This document shows, piece by piece, positions 1-8,321 of a stretch of 64,000 nt of DNA. The translations under genes and the position numbers were made by a program. The notes under the pieces are model-generated. The model ran no database searches. It saw only the letters and a list, made by a program, of their open reading frames with translations, and had not been told where the DNA came from. How positions within the stretch are numbered: the first letter of the stretch is position 1; each line of letters starts with the position of its first letter. Source of the stretch: Archangiaceae bacterium. GTDB taxonomy: Bacteria > Myxococcota > Myxococcia > Myxococcales > Myxococcaceae. The stretch is taken from the NCBI GenBank assembly GCA_016879935.1, contig JAACJQ010000307.1, forward strand, positions 27,742 to 91,741, in the 5' to 3' direction.

Positions 1-1
1 G

Positions 2-91
2 GTGCGCAAGATTCAGTACCGGCTCAAGGAGTACGCGCAGCAGGACGCGGGTGCGCCGATTCCGTCTGACGATCACCACGAGCCGAACTGA
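2..91 (+). CDS. C-terminal end of a probable sigma-54 (NtrC-type) regulator, 5' truncated by the window edge
   Basis: Only the last 29 codons are inside the window. They read through Arg-Lys-Ile-Gln-Tyr-Arg-Leu-Lys-Glu-Tyr and end in an acidic, histidine-rich tail before TGA at 89-91. The RKIQYRLKEY stretch is what usually ends the Fis-type helix-turn-helix of sigma-54-dependent response regulators, so the missing part would be receiver and AAA+ domains. The two-component genes that follow fit this. The assignment rests on about ten residues and is therefore tentative. The next gene begins 12 bp downstream. Confidence 0.55.
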   Translation: MRKIQYRLKEYAQQDAGAPIPSDDHHEPN

Positions 92-103
92 GCGACGGCC
101 GGC

Positions 104-1009
104 GTGGCCTCGGGCGACGAGCTGCTGAGCCTCGTGTACCAGTCGCCCGAGCTCGACGAGCCGCGGCTGGTCTATGGCGACTGGCTGCAGCAGCAGGGCG
201 ACGGTCGCGCCGAGTTGCTGGTGCTGCAGCTCGAGGCGAAGCCGGGGAGAGACGAGCTGGCGCGCGCGAAGGCGCTGGTTCGTCAGTTCGGCCGAAGCTG
301 GCTGGGTCGTCTCGCGCCTGTGATCGCGAAGGGCACCGAGCAATTCTCCCGTGGCTTCCCCTCGGCCGGGGCCGTCACCTTCTCGACCCAGGCGCTGTGT
401 GACGAGCTGACGGGGCTGCCAGCCTGGAACACCTTCACCGCGCTCGCGGGTGGCGTGCCTCATTTCTTCGTGGGCACCGAGCTGCGCGGGCTCGAGTCCC
501 TCTCGGTCATGGGTGACGAGGTCGTGCCGCTGCTCGCCCGCCGGCCGTGGCCCTTTCGCAGACTCGAGCGGCTGTCGGTGCGCTGGTGCTCGTCGTTCAC
601 GCTGCCGGCGTTGAACGAGCTCGACGTACCGGCCTTGCGACACCTCGAGCTCGCGCCGAACCAGGGCGAACGCGAGCGGCTGCCAGGTGTGTTGGCGAAG
701 CTCGAGCCCGTGGTGGGGCGGCTCGAGTCACTGCGTGTCGAGAGGCTGGGCGACGAGCCGACCCTCCGCGCGCTGCTGGCGAAGACCCGCTTGCGTCGGC
801 TCGAGCTCGATTCGCCCTCGGTCGTGTTTCATCGGGTGAGGAACGTGTGGGTGCTCGAGGTGCTGCGCACGCCGAAGCGCCTTCCCTCGTTGAGCGCGTT
901 GTTGCCGCTGGTCGCGGCGATCGTCGAGCCCGACGCGCGGTGGGGTGATCGGCGAGCGGGCGTTCGCGCCGACCTGCAGCGCCTCGGCCTCGAGCTGGTT
1001 CAGCTCTGA
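104..1009 (+). CDS. TIGR02996-domain protein with leucine-rich-like C-terminus
   Basis: This 301-residue protein opens with the TIGR02996 signature: a helix, then DEPRLVYGDWLQQQGDGRAELLVLQL at about residues 18-45. This module is strongly amplified in myxobacteria and its function is unknown. The remainder is a series of weak leucine-rich segments (LESLSV, LERLSV, LRHLEL, LESLRV, LRRLEL), suggesting a curved repeat scaffold. There is no signal peptide, so it is probably cytoplasmic. The GTG start at 104 puts the signature at its usual distance from the N-terminus, although the ribosome-binding site is weak. The 3' end overlaps the convergent histidine kinase gene by 10 bp. Two further members lie at 14123-15016 and 22096-23082. 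No function can be assigned. Confidence 0.8.
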   Translation: MASGDELLSLVYQSPELDEPRLVYGDWLQQQGDGRAELLVLQLEAKPGRDELARAKALVRQFGRSWLGRLAPVIAKGTEQFSRGFPSAGAVTFSTQALCDELTGLPAWNTFTALAGGVPHFFVGTELRGLESLSVMGDEVVPLLARRPWPFRRLERLSVRWCSSFTLPALNELDVPALRHLELAPNQGERERLPGVLAKLEPVVGRLESLRVERLGDEPTLRALLAKTRLRRLELDSPSVVFHRVRNVWVLEVLRTPKRLPSLSALLPLVAAIVEPDARWGDRRAGVRADLQRLGLELVQL

Positions 1010-2088
1010 TGGGGAGCGCGAGGCAGGCTGACGGTGAAGCGTGCGCCGCCCAGCGGCGAGCGGCTGACCGACATGGTGCCGCCGTGCTGCGTGATGATGG
1101 TGTGGGTGATCGGCAGCCCGAGACCTGAGCCCGTCGACTTGGTGGTGAAGAAGGGCTCGAAGATGCGATCGAGCTGCTCGACGGGAACGCCGGGGCCGTC
1201 GTCGTCGACGTGCACCTCGATGGTAGTGGGCTGCTGCTCGACCGACAGCTTCACGTGCCCGCCCTCGCGGGTCGCATCGAAGGCGTTGAGCAGCAGGTTC
1301 ATGAAGACCTGGCGCAGCTGATCACCATCACCGAGTACGGCGCTGGCCTGGCCGATGTCGGCCTCGAGCTTCACCTTTCGTCGCTCGGCGTCGGTGCCGA
1401 TGAAGGCGATCACCTTCTCGAGCACGGGCCCGAGCGGGAGTGGCCTGGGCGACAGGTGCAGCGGTCGCGCGAACTGGAGGAAGTCCTGGAGGATGTGCTC
1501 GAGGCGGCGAATCTCGTCTCGCACCAGCGTGAGCGGCTCCAGCAGCGGCGCTTGAATGGAGGGCTCGAGCTTACGCAGGCGTCGCTCCAGCACCGACAGC
1601 TGCAGGCCCGCGGCGTTGAGCGGGTTGCGAATTTCGTGTGAGAGCCCGGCCGTCAAGGTGCCGACCGCGGCGAGCTTCTCGGCCACCTGTGCGCGGCGGG
1701 CGAGCTCTCGCTTTTCCTGCTGCGCCTGCACGTGACGCACGGCCTTGTCGAGCGTCGACAACAGATCGGGCACGGGTGTGGGCTTGATGAGGTAGGCCCA
1801 GACGCCGGCGCGCACCGCCTCGGCGGCCGACTCCACTGACGCGTGGCCGGTGAGCAGAATCACTTCACAATCGGGGTTCTCGTTCTTCAGCTTGATGGCG
1901 AGCGTGGTGCCATCGCCATCGGGCAGCTTCAGATCGACGAGCGCCACCTGCACCCAGGCCCGGCCCACCTCGAGCGCCTGGCTGCACGACCCCACCGAGC
2001 GCACCTCATGGCCGAGCTCTTCGAAGATCTCGCGCAGGTTCTCGACGTAGGCGCGGTTGTCTTCGACGAGCAGCAGTCTCGCGGTCAC
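1000..2088 (-). CDS. Receiver-histidine kinase hybrid (REC-HisKA-HATPase)
   Basis: The product has 362 residues. An N-terminal receiver domain (about 3-120) carries the acidic pocket LVEDN, the phospho-acceptor in ALVDLKLPDGDG and the lysine in YLIKPTP. A short coiled linker leads to a HisKA domain with the phosphorylatable His in SHEIRNPLNA, then an HATPase domain with N box (LLLNAFDA), DDDGPGVP, FEPFFTTKSTGSGLGL and a final G box. There is no membrane segment, so this is a soluble kinase probably switched by phosphorylation of its own receiver. The GTG start at 2088 overlaps the stop of the upstream double-receiver gene (GTGA), indicating translational coupling. An upstream in-frame extension only shadows that gene. 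Confidence 0.9.
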   Translation of the reverse strand: MTARLLLVEDNRAYVENLREIFEELGHEVRSVGSCSQALEVGRAWVQVALVDLKLPDGDGTTLAIKLKNENPDCEVILLTGHASVESAAEAVRAGVWAYLIKPTPVPDLLSTLDKAVRHVQAQQEKRELARRAQVAEKLAAVGTLTAGLSHEIRNPLNAAGLQLSVLERRLRKLEPSIQAPLLEPLTLVRDEIRRLEHILQDFLQFARPLHLSPRPLPLGPVLEKVIAFIGTDAERRKVKLEADIGQASAVLGDGDQLRQVFMNLLLNAFDATREGGHVKLSVEQQPTTIEVHVDDDGPGVPVEQLDRIFEPFFTTKSTGSGLGLPITHTIITQHGGTMSVSRSPLGGARFTVSLPRAPHQS

Positions 2089-2792
2089 GTGGGCTGGTAC
2101 TCGCGGTAGAGCGCCTCGAGGCGGTTGAGCACCGTGGCCGTGTCGAAGGGTTTGAAGAAGCACTCCTGCGCGCCGGCGGCCTGCGCCTCGTCACGAAACG
2201 CCGTCATCACGATGGTGGGAATGCCGGGCCAGCGCTCGTGCACCCGCTGGAGCGCCTCGCCAAACCCGGCGTCGGGCAGCTTGAGATCGACCAGCACTGC
2301 GAAGGGGCGCGCCGAGACGCGGCCAAGCTCCTTCACGTCTGCAGCAGTGACCGCGGTGAGCCCGCGAGACGCCAGCGCCTCGGTGAGGTTGTCGGCGAGC
2401 GCGACGTCGTCTTCGACCAGCACCACCGCACCGCCGCGGCGCGCCGACTCGAGAATCTGGATCAGCCGGGGGATCTGCTGGGGCTTCGAGAGCACCGCGA
2501 GCAGGCCGTCGCGCCTGGCCATTCGCAGCAGCTCTTCCTGGCTGTAGGCCGAGAGGAGCACCGCAGGCAGCTCGCCGTCGATCTTCCTCAGCTCGCGCAA
2601 CAGCTCGGCCCCGTTCATGCCAGGCATGCGCATGTCGGTGACGAGCGCGTCGTAGCGCTGTGCCTTCACCCGGGCGATCGCGTTCGGCCCGTCGAGGGCG
2701 ATGTCGACCTCGGCGCCGGTGTCGCGAAGAATCTCGGCCAGGTTTTCGGCGAACGCTTCGTTGTCGTCCACCAGCAGGTAGTGACGAATCAT
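2085..2792 (-). CDS. Double receiver-domain response regulator (FrzZ-like architecture)
   Basis: The 235-residue protein is two complete CheY-like domains in tandem and nothing else. Receiver 1 (about 1-118) has LLVDDNEAF, the acceptor Asp in VTDMRMPGMNG, and Lys in LSKPQQ. Receiver 2 (about 122-232) has VLVEDD, the acceptor Asp in VLVDLKLPDAG, a Thr-Ala switch (VMTAF) and Lys in FFKPF. Both look phosphorylatable. No DNA-binding or enzymatic domain is present. M. xanthus FrzZ, the output of the Frz pathway, has this same two-receiver layout. Here the gene lies between two histidine kinases and about 1.2 kb from a divergent Frz-type operon. Start and stop both overlap neighbouring genes by 4 bp. 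Orthology with FrzZ is inference. Confidence 0.9.
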   Translation of the reverse strand: MIRHYLLVDDNEAFAENLAEILRDTGAEVDIALDGPNAIARVKAQRYDALVTDMRMPGMNGAELLRELRKIDGELPAVLLSAYSQEELLRMARRDGLLAVLSKPQQIPRLIQILESARRGGAVVLVEDDVALADNLTEALASRGLTAVTAADVKELGRVSARPFAVLVDLKLPDAGFGEALQRVHERWPGIPTIVMTAFRDEAQAAGAQECFFKPFDTATVLNRLEALYREYQPT

Positions 2793-3913
2793 GATGTGGC
2801 CTCCTGGAGCCGAACGGTGAACCTGGCCCCTCCGAGTGTTCCGCGTGTCGCGTCGATTGTACCTCCGTGCCGCTCCACGATGCGCTTGACGAGCGCGAGC
2901 CCCAGCCCGATGCCCTTGGGCTTCGTCGTCACCAGCGGCTCGAAGAGGCGGCCGACCACCGAGGGGTCGATGCCCGGCCCACTGTCTTCGATGGTGAGCT
3001 CGATGAAGGGGCCCACCTTCGTCGCGGTCACCACCACGCGACCCTGCGGAGAGGCTGCGTGAATCGCGTTGTCGAGCAGGTTCAGGAAGACCTGGCGCAG
3101 CTGAATCGGGTCGCCCGAGAGCTGGGGCAGCGGGCCCTGGGGGAACTCGATCGTCACGCCCTCGGGCCTGGTGATGGCCTGGGTGAGTGCGGCGAACAGG
3201 TCGTCGAGGCTGACGCGCTGGCGGCCAAGCGGTCGGTCGCGAATGAGATCGAGCAGCTGCGTGATGATGTCGTTCGCGATGTTCACCTGACCGGCGATGC
3301 GATCGAGGTGCTTGGTGACCTTCGGGTCGGCGTCGTTGCGCGACTTGAGAACGTAGATGCTGGTCTCGATGACGCCGAGCGGGTTTCGCAGCTCGTGGCC
3401 GATGCTGCCGACGAGCTGCCCGAAGGTGGCGAGCCGCTCTGCACGAACCTGCCGGGCCTCGAGATCCTGCCGGTAGGTGTGCAGCATGAGCGCGAGATCG
3501 AGATCGAGTACGCGCTCGAGTGCCACGCGGTGCGGCTCGTGCGAGGGCATCGGAACCGCGCCGAGCAGGTGCTGGCGCACGAGGTTCATGGCCGTCACCA
3601 TGTAGTGCTGGGGCAGCCCGATGCGCACGTGCATGGAGCCGATGCGTGCGCGGCGCTCGAGGTAGGCCTCGTCCCACGGGCCGCGAAAGAGCTCGGCCAT
3701 CCACTGGCGGAGCGTCACCTTCAGCTGGCCGACGCGTCGCTCGCCACGCTCGAGCGCAGCCCTCGCTTCGTCGTGCGCGAGCACCTGCGCGTAGAAGGTG
3801 TCGATCGTCTCGGGAAAGACGTGGGCGACGACGGGCTCGAGCTCTCGCAGGAGCCGCTCGTCGGCCTCGCTGAACCCGACGTATCGCTTCAGCTCTGCGA
3901 AGAGGTTCTGCAT
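2789..3913 (-). CDS. Globin-coupled sensor histidine kinase
   Basis: The 374-residue product starts with an all-helical sensor (about 1-155) matching the globin-coupled sensor pattern. The segment around YLERRARIGSMHVRIGL places His95 at the position expected for the proximal heme ligand. The usual His of the QxxHW segment is replaced (LRQWMAELF). A HisKA domain follows with His173 in GHELRNPLG, then an HATPase domain with N box DNAIHA, DSGPGI and GIGLGLALV. Such kinases sense oxygen or other diatomic gases through heme. There are no membrane segments. The start at 3913 gives the expected N-terminus, though no good ribosome-binding site is visible. It heads a leftward operon coupled by ATGA to the double-receiver gene and diverges from the chemotaxis operon across 60 bp. 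Confidence 0.88.
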   Translation of the reverse strand: MQNLFAELKRYVGFSEADERLLRELEPVVAHVFPETIDTFYAQVLAHDEARAALERGERRVGQLKVTLRQWMAELFRGPWDEAYLERRARIGSMHVRIGLPQHYMVTAMNLVRQHLLGAVPMPSHEPHRVALERVLDLDLALMLHTYRQDLEARQVRAERLATFGQLVGSIGHELRNPLGVIETSIYVLKSRNDADPKVTKHLDRIAGQVNIANDIITQLLDLIRDRPLGRQRVSLDDLFAALTQAITRPEGVTIEFPQGPLPQLSGDPIQLRQVFLNLLDNAIHAASPQGRVVVTATKVGPFIELTIEDSGPGIDPSVVGRLFEPLVTTKPKGIGLGLALVKRIVERHGGTIDATRGTLGGARFTVRLQEATS

Positions 3914-3973
3914 CGTGGGCCCGTGTATCGACTGCTTTCCGCCGAAGCAAACCTGTGCTGAAACCTCACGCCC

Positions 3974-4399
3974 ATGGCGGAGGGACCGAGGGGACATCTG
4001 GTCTTCGCGTGCGGGGGCAGCCTGTACGCGGTTCCTGCCGAGCGGGCGTCTGAGGTCGTGAACCTGCCGGTGCTCACCCGTGTGCCGGGGGCGGCGCCGC
4101 ACCTGCTCGGCGTGTTCGCGCACCGCGGCGAGGTGCTGCCGGTGATCGACCTCGCACGGCTCATCGGCAAGCCCGTCGACGAGATCTTCAAGCGTGTGGT
4201 GCTGGTGCGCGTCGGCAAAGGCGCGATGGCCTTCACGGCGACCAAGGTGATCGGAGTCGCTCCCATCGAGGGCGCGCCGCCGCGGCTCGGAGAGTCGGGC
4301 GCGCTCGCCTTCATGCACGGCCCGGCGCGCGTTCCCGCTGGGGAGTGCGCGGCCATCGAGCCCGAAGGGTTGCTCGAGTACCTCTCGAGGGGGCGCTGA
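3974..4399 (+). CDS. CheW-like chemotaxis adaptor
   Basis: This 141-residue single-domain CheW protein is the first gene of a seven-gene chemotaxis operon. The CheW fold is visible in GHLVFACGGSLYAVPAERASEVV, followed by the hallmark LLGVFAHRGEVLPVIDLARLIG, where the Arg and Asp of RGxxxPxxDL are present. CheW proteins link receptors to the CheA kinase in the membrane-associated array. The position (first of two cheW genes, before mcp, cheA, cheB and cheR) parallels frzA in the M. xanthus frz operon. The stop codon is directly followed by the GTG of the next gene with no gap. Confidence 0.88.
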   Translation: MAEGPRGHLVFACGGSLYAVPAERASEVVNLPVLTRVPGAAPHLLGVFAHRGEVLPVIDLARLIGKPVDEIFKRVVLVRVGKGAMAFTATKVIGVAPIEGAPPRLGESGALAFMHGPARVPAGECAAIEPEGLLEYLSRGR

Positions 4400-4753
4400 G
4401 TGGCCTCGGTCGACGGGGTGGTGTTGTGCGTCGTCTCTGGCGCCCGCCTCGCCGTCTCGGCTGATCAGGTCGACGCGATCGCCACTGCCGAGGGGCCCGT
4501 CTGGGACGCGGGCGTCGCGTTCGGCGCCACCTCCGACCCGGCAGGGCGTGCGCTCCAATGCCTCGGGCGCCTCATTCGTTTCGACAGCATCGACGTGGTG
4601 GCCACGGTCGGGTTACCCGTGTTGCCGGTGCCCGCAGCGCTCGTGAACACCGCGCACGGTGCGCTGACGGGCTTCGTCGAGCTCTCGGGCACGTTGTGGC
4701 CGCTCGTCGCGCTCGATCGTCTGCTCGGCTTCCTCGAAGCGAGGTCGCGATGA
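4400..4753 (+). CDS. Divergent CheW-like protein
   Basis: This 117-residue protein follows the first cheW gene with no intergenic base and uses a GTG start. Its opening VDGVVLCVVSGARLAVSADQVDAIATAEG and its end GFVELSGTLWPLVALDRLLGFLEA align with the first and last strands of CheW. The central RGxxxPxxDL motif is lost and replaced by an unrelated loop. By position it corresponds to FrzB, which is likewise a short, atypical CheW. It may bind receptors without binding CheA. The family call rests on pattern and context. The 3' end overlaps the next gene (ATGA). Confidence 0.65.
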   Translation: MASVDGVVLCVVSGARLAVSADQVDAIATAEGPVWDAGVAFGATSDPAGRALQCLGRLIRFDSIDVVATVGLPVLPVPAALVNTAHGALTGFVELSGTLWPLVALDRLLGFLEARSR

Positions 4754-6531
4754 CGACGCCGCTGCCGAAGGGCCGCAGCCGGTGGATCACGAACCCCTCG
4801 ACGATCGCGGCGCCGCTCGGCGTGCTGATCGGCGTCTCGTACGTGGCAAGCACCTTGTCGCTGCCGGAAGGAACCGGCCGTTGGTACGCCGGCCTCATCG
4901 TTGCCGTCGTCATCGTCTTCAACGTCTCGGCCGATCTCTGGGAGCAGACACGGCTGAAGACGATTCGTGGCCTCGGCGATGGCACGATCGCTCCGAGCCC
5001 CGCGACGCTCGAACAGGCCGCTCGCGAAGCGTCGCAAGCCGCTACGACGACCTTCTTCCTCGCGTTGGGGGCCTTCGTCGTGGGCTCGGGGGTGATCGCC
5101 GCGCTCTGGTACGCCATCGCCCATCCTCCGTTGATCGTGGCGGTGCGAATCGGGTTGGTCGGGCTGTTGGTGGGCCCGATCACGGCCGTGATGGCGAACC
5201 TGCTGGTGCTGCCCCGGGCGCGACGGGTGCTGCATGAGCTCGCCGCGGCCGGTTTGAGCCCCGACGCGCTCGCGCGCGCCGTGCCCGTTCAGTACGCGCT
5301 GCGCCGTCGACTGGTGCTCTACGCTGCGGTGGCCGTGTTGACGCCGATGATGCTGGTGGCCGACGCGAGCCTGGCCCGGTCGAACGAGATCTTCGAGAAG
5401 GTGCGGGCGCAGCCTGACGTGGCGAGCGCCAGGGCGGTGATGGAGGCCCAGAAGGCAGAGGGCTTCGGCGCGCTCTCGGGCCTGGGCGTGGTGACCGTCT
5501 TCATGGTGGTGCTCTGCGGGTGGCTGTCGGGCAGCGTGCTGGGCGACCCGCTCAACAAGCTCGGGCAGGAGACGGAGCGCCTCGCGAAGGGCCGCTACGA
5601 GCGTGGGCGGCTGGTGGTGGCGGAGAACGAGATCTGGGCGGCAGCGACCGCCATGACCGCGATGGAGGCGCACCTGCTCGACGCCGTTGGTGGCGCGAAG
5701 GAGGCCTCACGCGGCATTCGTGACGCCGCCGTCGAGCTGGTCGAGAACGGCACCCAGCAGGAGCAGGGCGCAGCCGAGCAGTCGGCCGCCTTGATGGCCA
5801 CCACCGCGACGACCGAAGAGCTCGCCCGTAGCGCCCGGCAGATCTCGGCGAACGCCCAGCGCGTGTCGGAGATCGCGCGGGGAACGCTCGCGGCGGCGCA
5901 GGGCGGCAAGGCCAGCGCCGAGTCGTTCACCTCGGCCATGGGAGAGGTGCGCGGCGGCAACCAGGCCATCGCCGACTCGGTGGTGAAGCTGAACAAGCGC
6001 GTGCAGCAGGTCGGCCGCATCATCGAGTTCATCGACGGCATCGCCGACAAGTCCGACCTGCTCGCGCTCAACGCCGAGCTCGAGGGCCACAAGGCGGGCG
6101 ACGTGGGGCAGGGCTTCGGGCTGGTGGCCGCCGAGATGCGCCGGCTCGCCGAGAACGTCATGACCTCGACCCGCGAGATCGCTCGGCTCATCGAAGACAT
6201 TCGTGACGCGACCAACGCGGCGGTGATGGCGACCGAGGCTGGTGTGAAGGCGACGGACTCTGGCGCGGCCCTGGCGGCGAAGGTGAGCAACTCGCTGGGT
6301 GACATCGTCGAGTTCGCCAACCTCTCGGCTGACGCCATGCAGAGCATCAGCCTCGCCACGGTGCAGCAACAGGCGGGCAGCGATCAGCTCGTCGCCGCGA
6401 TGGAGGACATCAACCGGTCGACGCGGAAGAACGTCGAGAGCGCGAAGGAGATGGCCAGCACGCAGACGGCGCTGGTGACGTTGTCGAAGGAGCTCGAAGA
6501 GGTCGTCGACACCTTCGGAGGCCGCTCGTGA
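4750..6531 (+). CDS. Membrane methyl-accepting chemotaxis protein (six TM, no periplasmic sensor)
   Basis: The 593-residue product has six hydrophobic segments (about 17-36, 46-64, 100-124, 128-154, 187-206 and 243-264) joined by short loops, so it lacks the usual large periplasmic ligand-binding domain. A HAMP-like helix (about 265-312) precedes a long signalling domain. The tip, at about 433-467, reads DLLALNAELEGHKAGDVGQG then FGLVAAEMRRLAENV. The usual NAAIEAARAGE is changed to NAELEGHKAGD, a Frz-type variation. Signals must come from the membrane itself or from its partners. Start at 4750 overlaps the preceding stop (ATGA). A paralogue of identical layout follows. Confidence 0.9.
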   Translation: MTTPLPKGRSRWITNPSTIAAPLGVLIGVSYVASTLSLPEGTGRWYAGLIVAVVIVFNVSADLWEQTRLKTIRGLGDGTIAPSPATLEQAAREASQAATTTFFLALGAFVVGSGVIAALWYAIAHPPLIVAVRIGLVGLLVGPITAVMANLLVLPRARRVLHELAAAGLSPDALARAVPVQYALRRRLVLYAAVAVLTPMMLVADASLARSNEIFEKVRAQPDVASARAVMEAQKAEGFGALSGLGVVTVFMVVLCGWLSGSVLGDPLNKLGQETERLAKGRYERGRLVVAENEIWAAATAMTAMEAHLLDAVGGAKEASRGIRDAAVELVENGTQQEQGAAEQSAALMATTATTEELARSARQISANAQRVSEIARGTLAAAQGGKASAESFTSAMGEVRGGNQAIADSVVKLNKRVQQVGRIIEFIDGIADKSDLLALNAELEGHKAGDVGQGFGLVAAEMRRLAENVMTSTREIARLIEDIRDATNAAVMATEAGVKATDSGAALAAKVSNSLGDIVEFANLSADAMQSISLATVQQQAGSDQLVAAMEDINRSTRKNVESAKEMASTQTALVTLSKELEEVVDTFGGRS

Positions 6532-8321
6532 CGGCGCAGGCCAACCTGACGGCGTGGCTGCCCGGGCGAGGCCGATGGCTGATGCTGCCGTCGACGCTGG
6601 GCAACTCGTTGGTCGCGCTGCTCGCGGCCCAGTACGCCGCAGCCACCTTCCGGTTCCCCGAGGGCGTCATCGGCACCTTCTGGATTCTGGTGGTGACGGT
6701 GGCGTCGATGGGCGTGGGCCTCGCCGAGGTGGTGGCCTCGCGGCGGCTCGCGACGCTGCGTGGGCTCGCGGCTGGGCGTCTGCCCATCACCGACTCCAAC
6801 CGGCTCAAGGCCATCGACGAAGCCCGTCGGTTCCCCGATCAGATCTCACGCCTCGGCGTGGTGATGTGGCTGCTCGCCGTCTCGTTCGTCGCGGTGCTGC
6901 TGTGGTCGATCGAGCAGGTGTCGTGGTCGTTGCTGGTGCGCATCGAGATGATGGGGCTCCTGTTCGGCCCGATGGCGGCCGTCGTCGTCGGGCTGCTCGT
7001 GGGGCGGCGGGCACACGCGGTCGTGGAGCGCCTCGCCGAGGGGCTCTCTCCCGATGCCATCGTCAGCGCGCTCGAGACGCCGACCGTCTCGGTGCGAAGC
7101 AGGCTGGTCGCCTTCACGGTGGTGATGGTGGCGTTGCCGTCGCTGGTCGCCATCGACGTGACGCGCGCGCTCGGCACCGACGTCATCGAAGGCTGGGTGG
7201 CGAGCACGGCCCCCGATCGAGACGCGGTCGCGGCGGCCGCGCAGACGATGGTGCTGCTCAAGACGGCCGTGTTGATTCTGCTGACGGCGGTGATGGCGAC
7301 GGTGGCGGCTGCCGTGGGAGGAGGGCTCTTGGCCGACCCGCTGCAACGGGTGGCGGAGGAGGCGAGCGGCCTCGCCCAGGGTCGGCTCGATGCGGCGGCC
7401 CTGATCGCGGGTGACGGTGAGGTGTGGCTCATCAGCAACGTGTTCTCGCGGCTGAAGGAACGGCTCGTCGGGCTGGTGAAGAAGCTCTCGTCGGCCACCC
7501 TGGGCATCGCGCGCGCGGCGGGTACGCTCCAGCAGGCCTCGCAGGACTCCGAAGCGGGCGCTGCCGAGCAGGCCGCGGCGTTGAATCAGACCTCGGCGAC
7601 GACGGAAGAGCTCGCCCAGAGCGCCCGGCAGATCGCCTCGAGCGCCGCGAGCGTGCAGGAACTCGCGCAGAAGACGCTCGAAGCGGCAGAGTCCGGGCTC
7701 GCGAGCGCCGACTCGTTCCGCGCGGCCATCGAGCGCATGCGGCAGGACAACCGCTCCATCGCGGCGGCCGTCGATCGCCTGACGGGCCGTGTCCAGCAGA
7801 TCGGGCGCATCGTCGACGTGATCAACACGGTGGCCGATCGCAGCGATCTGCTCGCCTTGTCGGCCGAGCTCGAAGGCACGCGCGCTGGCGAGGTGGGGCG
7901 CGGGTTCTCGCTGGTGGCGGCCGAGATGCGCCGGCTCGCCGAGAACGTGCTCGAGTCGACGGCCGAGGTCGAAGAGCTGATCAGCGAGATTCGCACCGCC
8001 ACCAGGCAGACCTCCGACGCGACCGAGCGTGCCCGCACCCTCACCGAGGGCAGCACCTCGCTCGCCGACGAGGTCGTGCGCTCGCTCACCAGCGTGGCGC
8101 AGTCGGCACGGCAGACCTCCGACGCGGTGCGCACCATCAGCCTCGCGACCCAGCAGCAGCAGACCGGCACCGATCAACTCGCCGAGGCGATGGCCGACAT
8201 CCTGGGCATCACCCAGCAGAGCCTCGCCAGCACGCGTCAGCTCACCGCCGCCAACGAGCGGCTCCAGGCCCTCTCGACGGTGCTGGCCGAGGTGGTGAAC
8301 CGCTTCGAGCAACGCGCATGA
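6528..8321 (+). CDS. Second membrane methyl-accepting chemotaxis protein
   Basis: This 597-residue paralogue of the preceding receptor has the same organisation: six predicted membrane helices in the first 270 residues, a HAMP-like region, and a cytoplasmic signalling domain whose tip contains DLLALSAELEGTRAGEVGRG then FSLVAAEMRRLAENV. At the tip the Asn of NAE is Ser here (SAELEG), and the His of the sister protein (EGHKAG) is Thr (EGTRAG). Tandem duplication within the operon is the simplest origin. The GTG start at 6528 overlaps the stop of the upstream mcp (GTGA). The two receptors may form mixed arrays or respond to different membrane states. Confidence 0.9.
   Translation: MTAQANLTAWLPGRGRWLMLPSTLGNSLVALLAAQYAAATFRFPEGVIGTFWILVVTVASMGVGLAEVVASRRLATLRGLAAGRLPITDSNRLKAIDEARRFPDQISRLGVVMWLLAVSFVAVLLWSIEQVSWSLLVRIEMMGLLFGPMAAVVVGLLVGRRAHAVVERLAEGLSPDAIVSALETPTVSVRSRLVAFTVVMVALPSLVAIDVTRALGTDVIEGWVASTAPDRDAVAAAAQTMVLLKTAVLILLTAVMATVAAAVGGGLLADPLQRVAEEASGLAQGRLDAAALIAGDGEVWLISNVFSRLKERLVGLVKKLSSATLGIARAAGTLQQASQDSEAGAAEQAAALNQTSATTEELAQSARQIASSAASVQELAQKTLEAAESGLASADSFRAAIERMRQDNRSIAAAVDRLTGRVQQIGRIVDVINTVADRSDLLALSAELEGTRAGEVGRGFSLVAAEMRRLAENVLESTAEVEELISEIRTATRQTSDATERARTLTEGSTSLADEVVRSLTSVAQSARQTSDAVRTISLATQQQQTGTDQLAEAMADILGITQQSLASTRQLTAANERLQALSTVLAEVVNRFEQRA

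Noticed and set aside
2085..3950. 621-codon frame covering both the double-receiver and the globin kinase
   Set aside because: Only the last 235 codons encode receiver domains. The rest is an Arg-rich shadow of the kinase gene.
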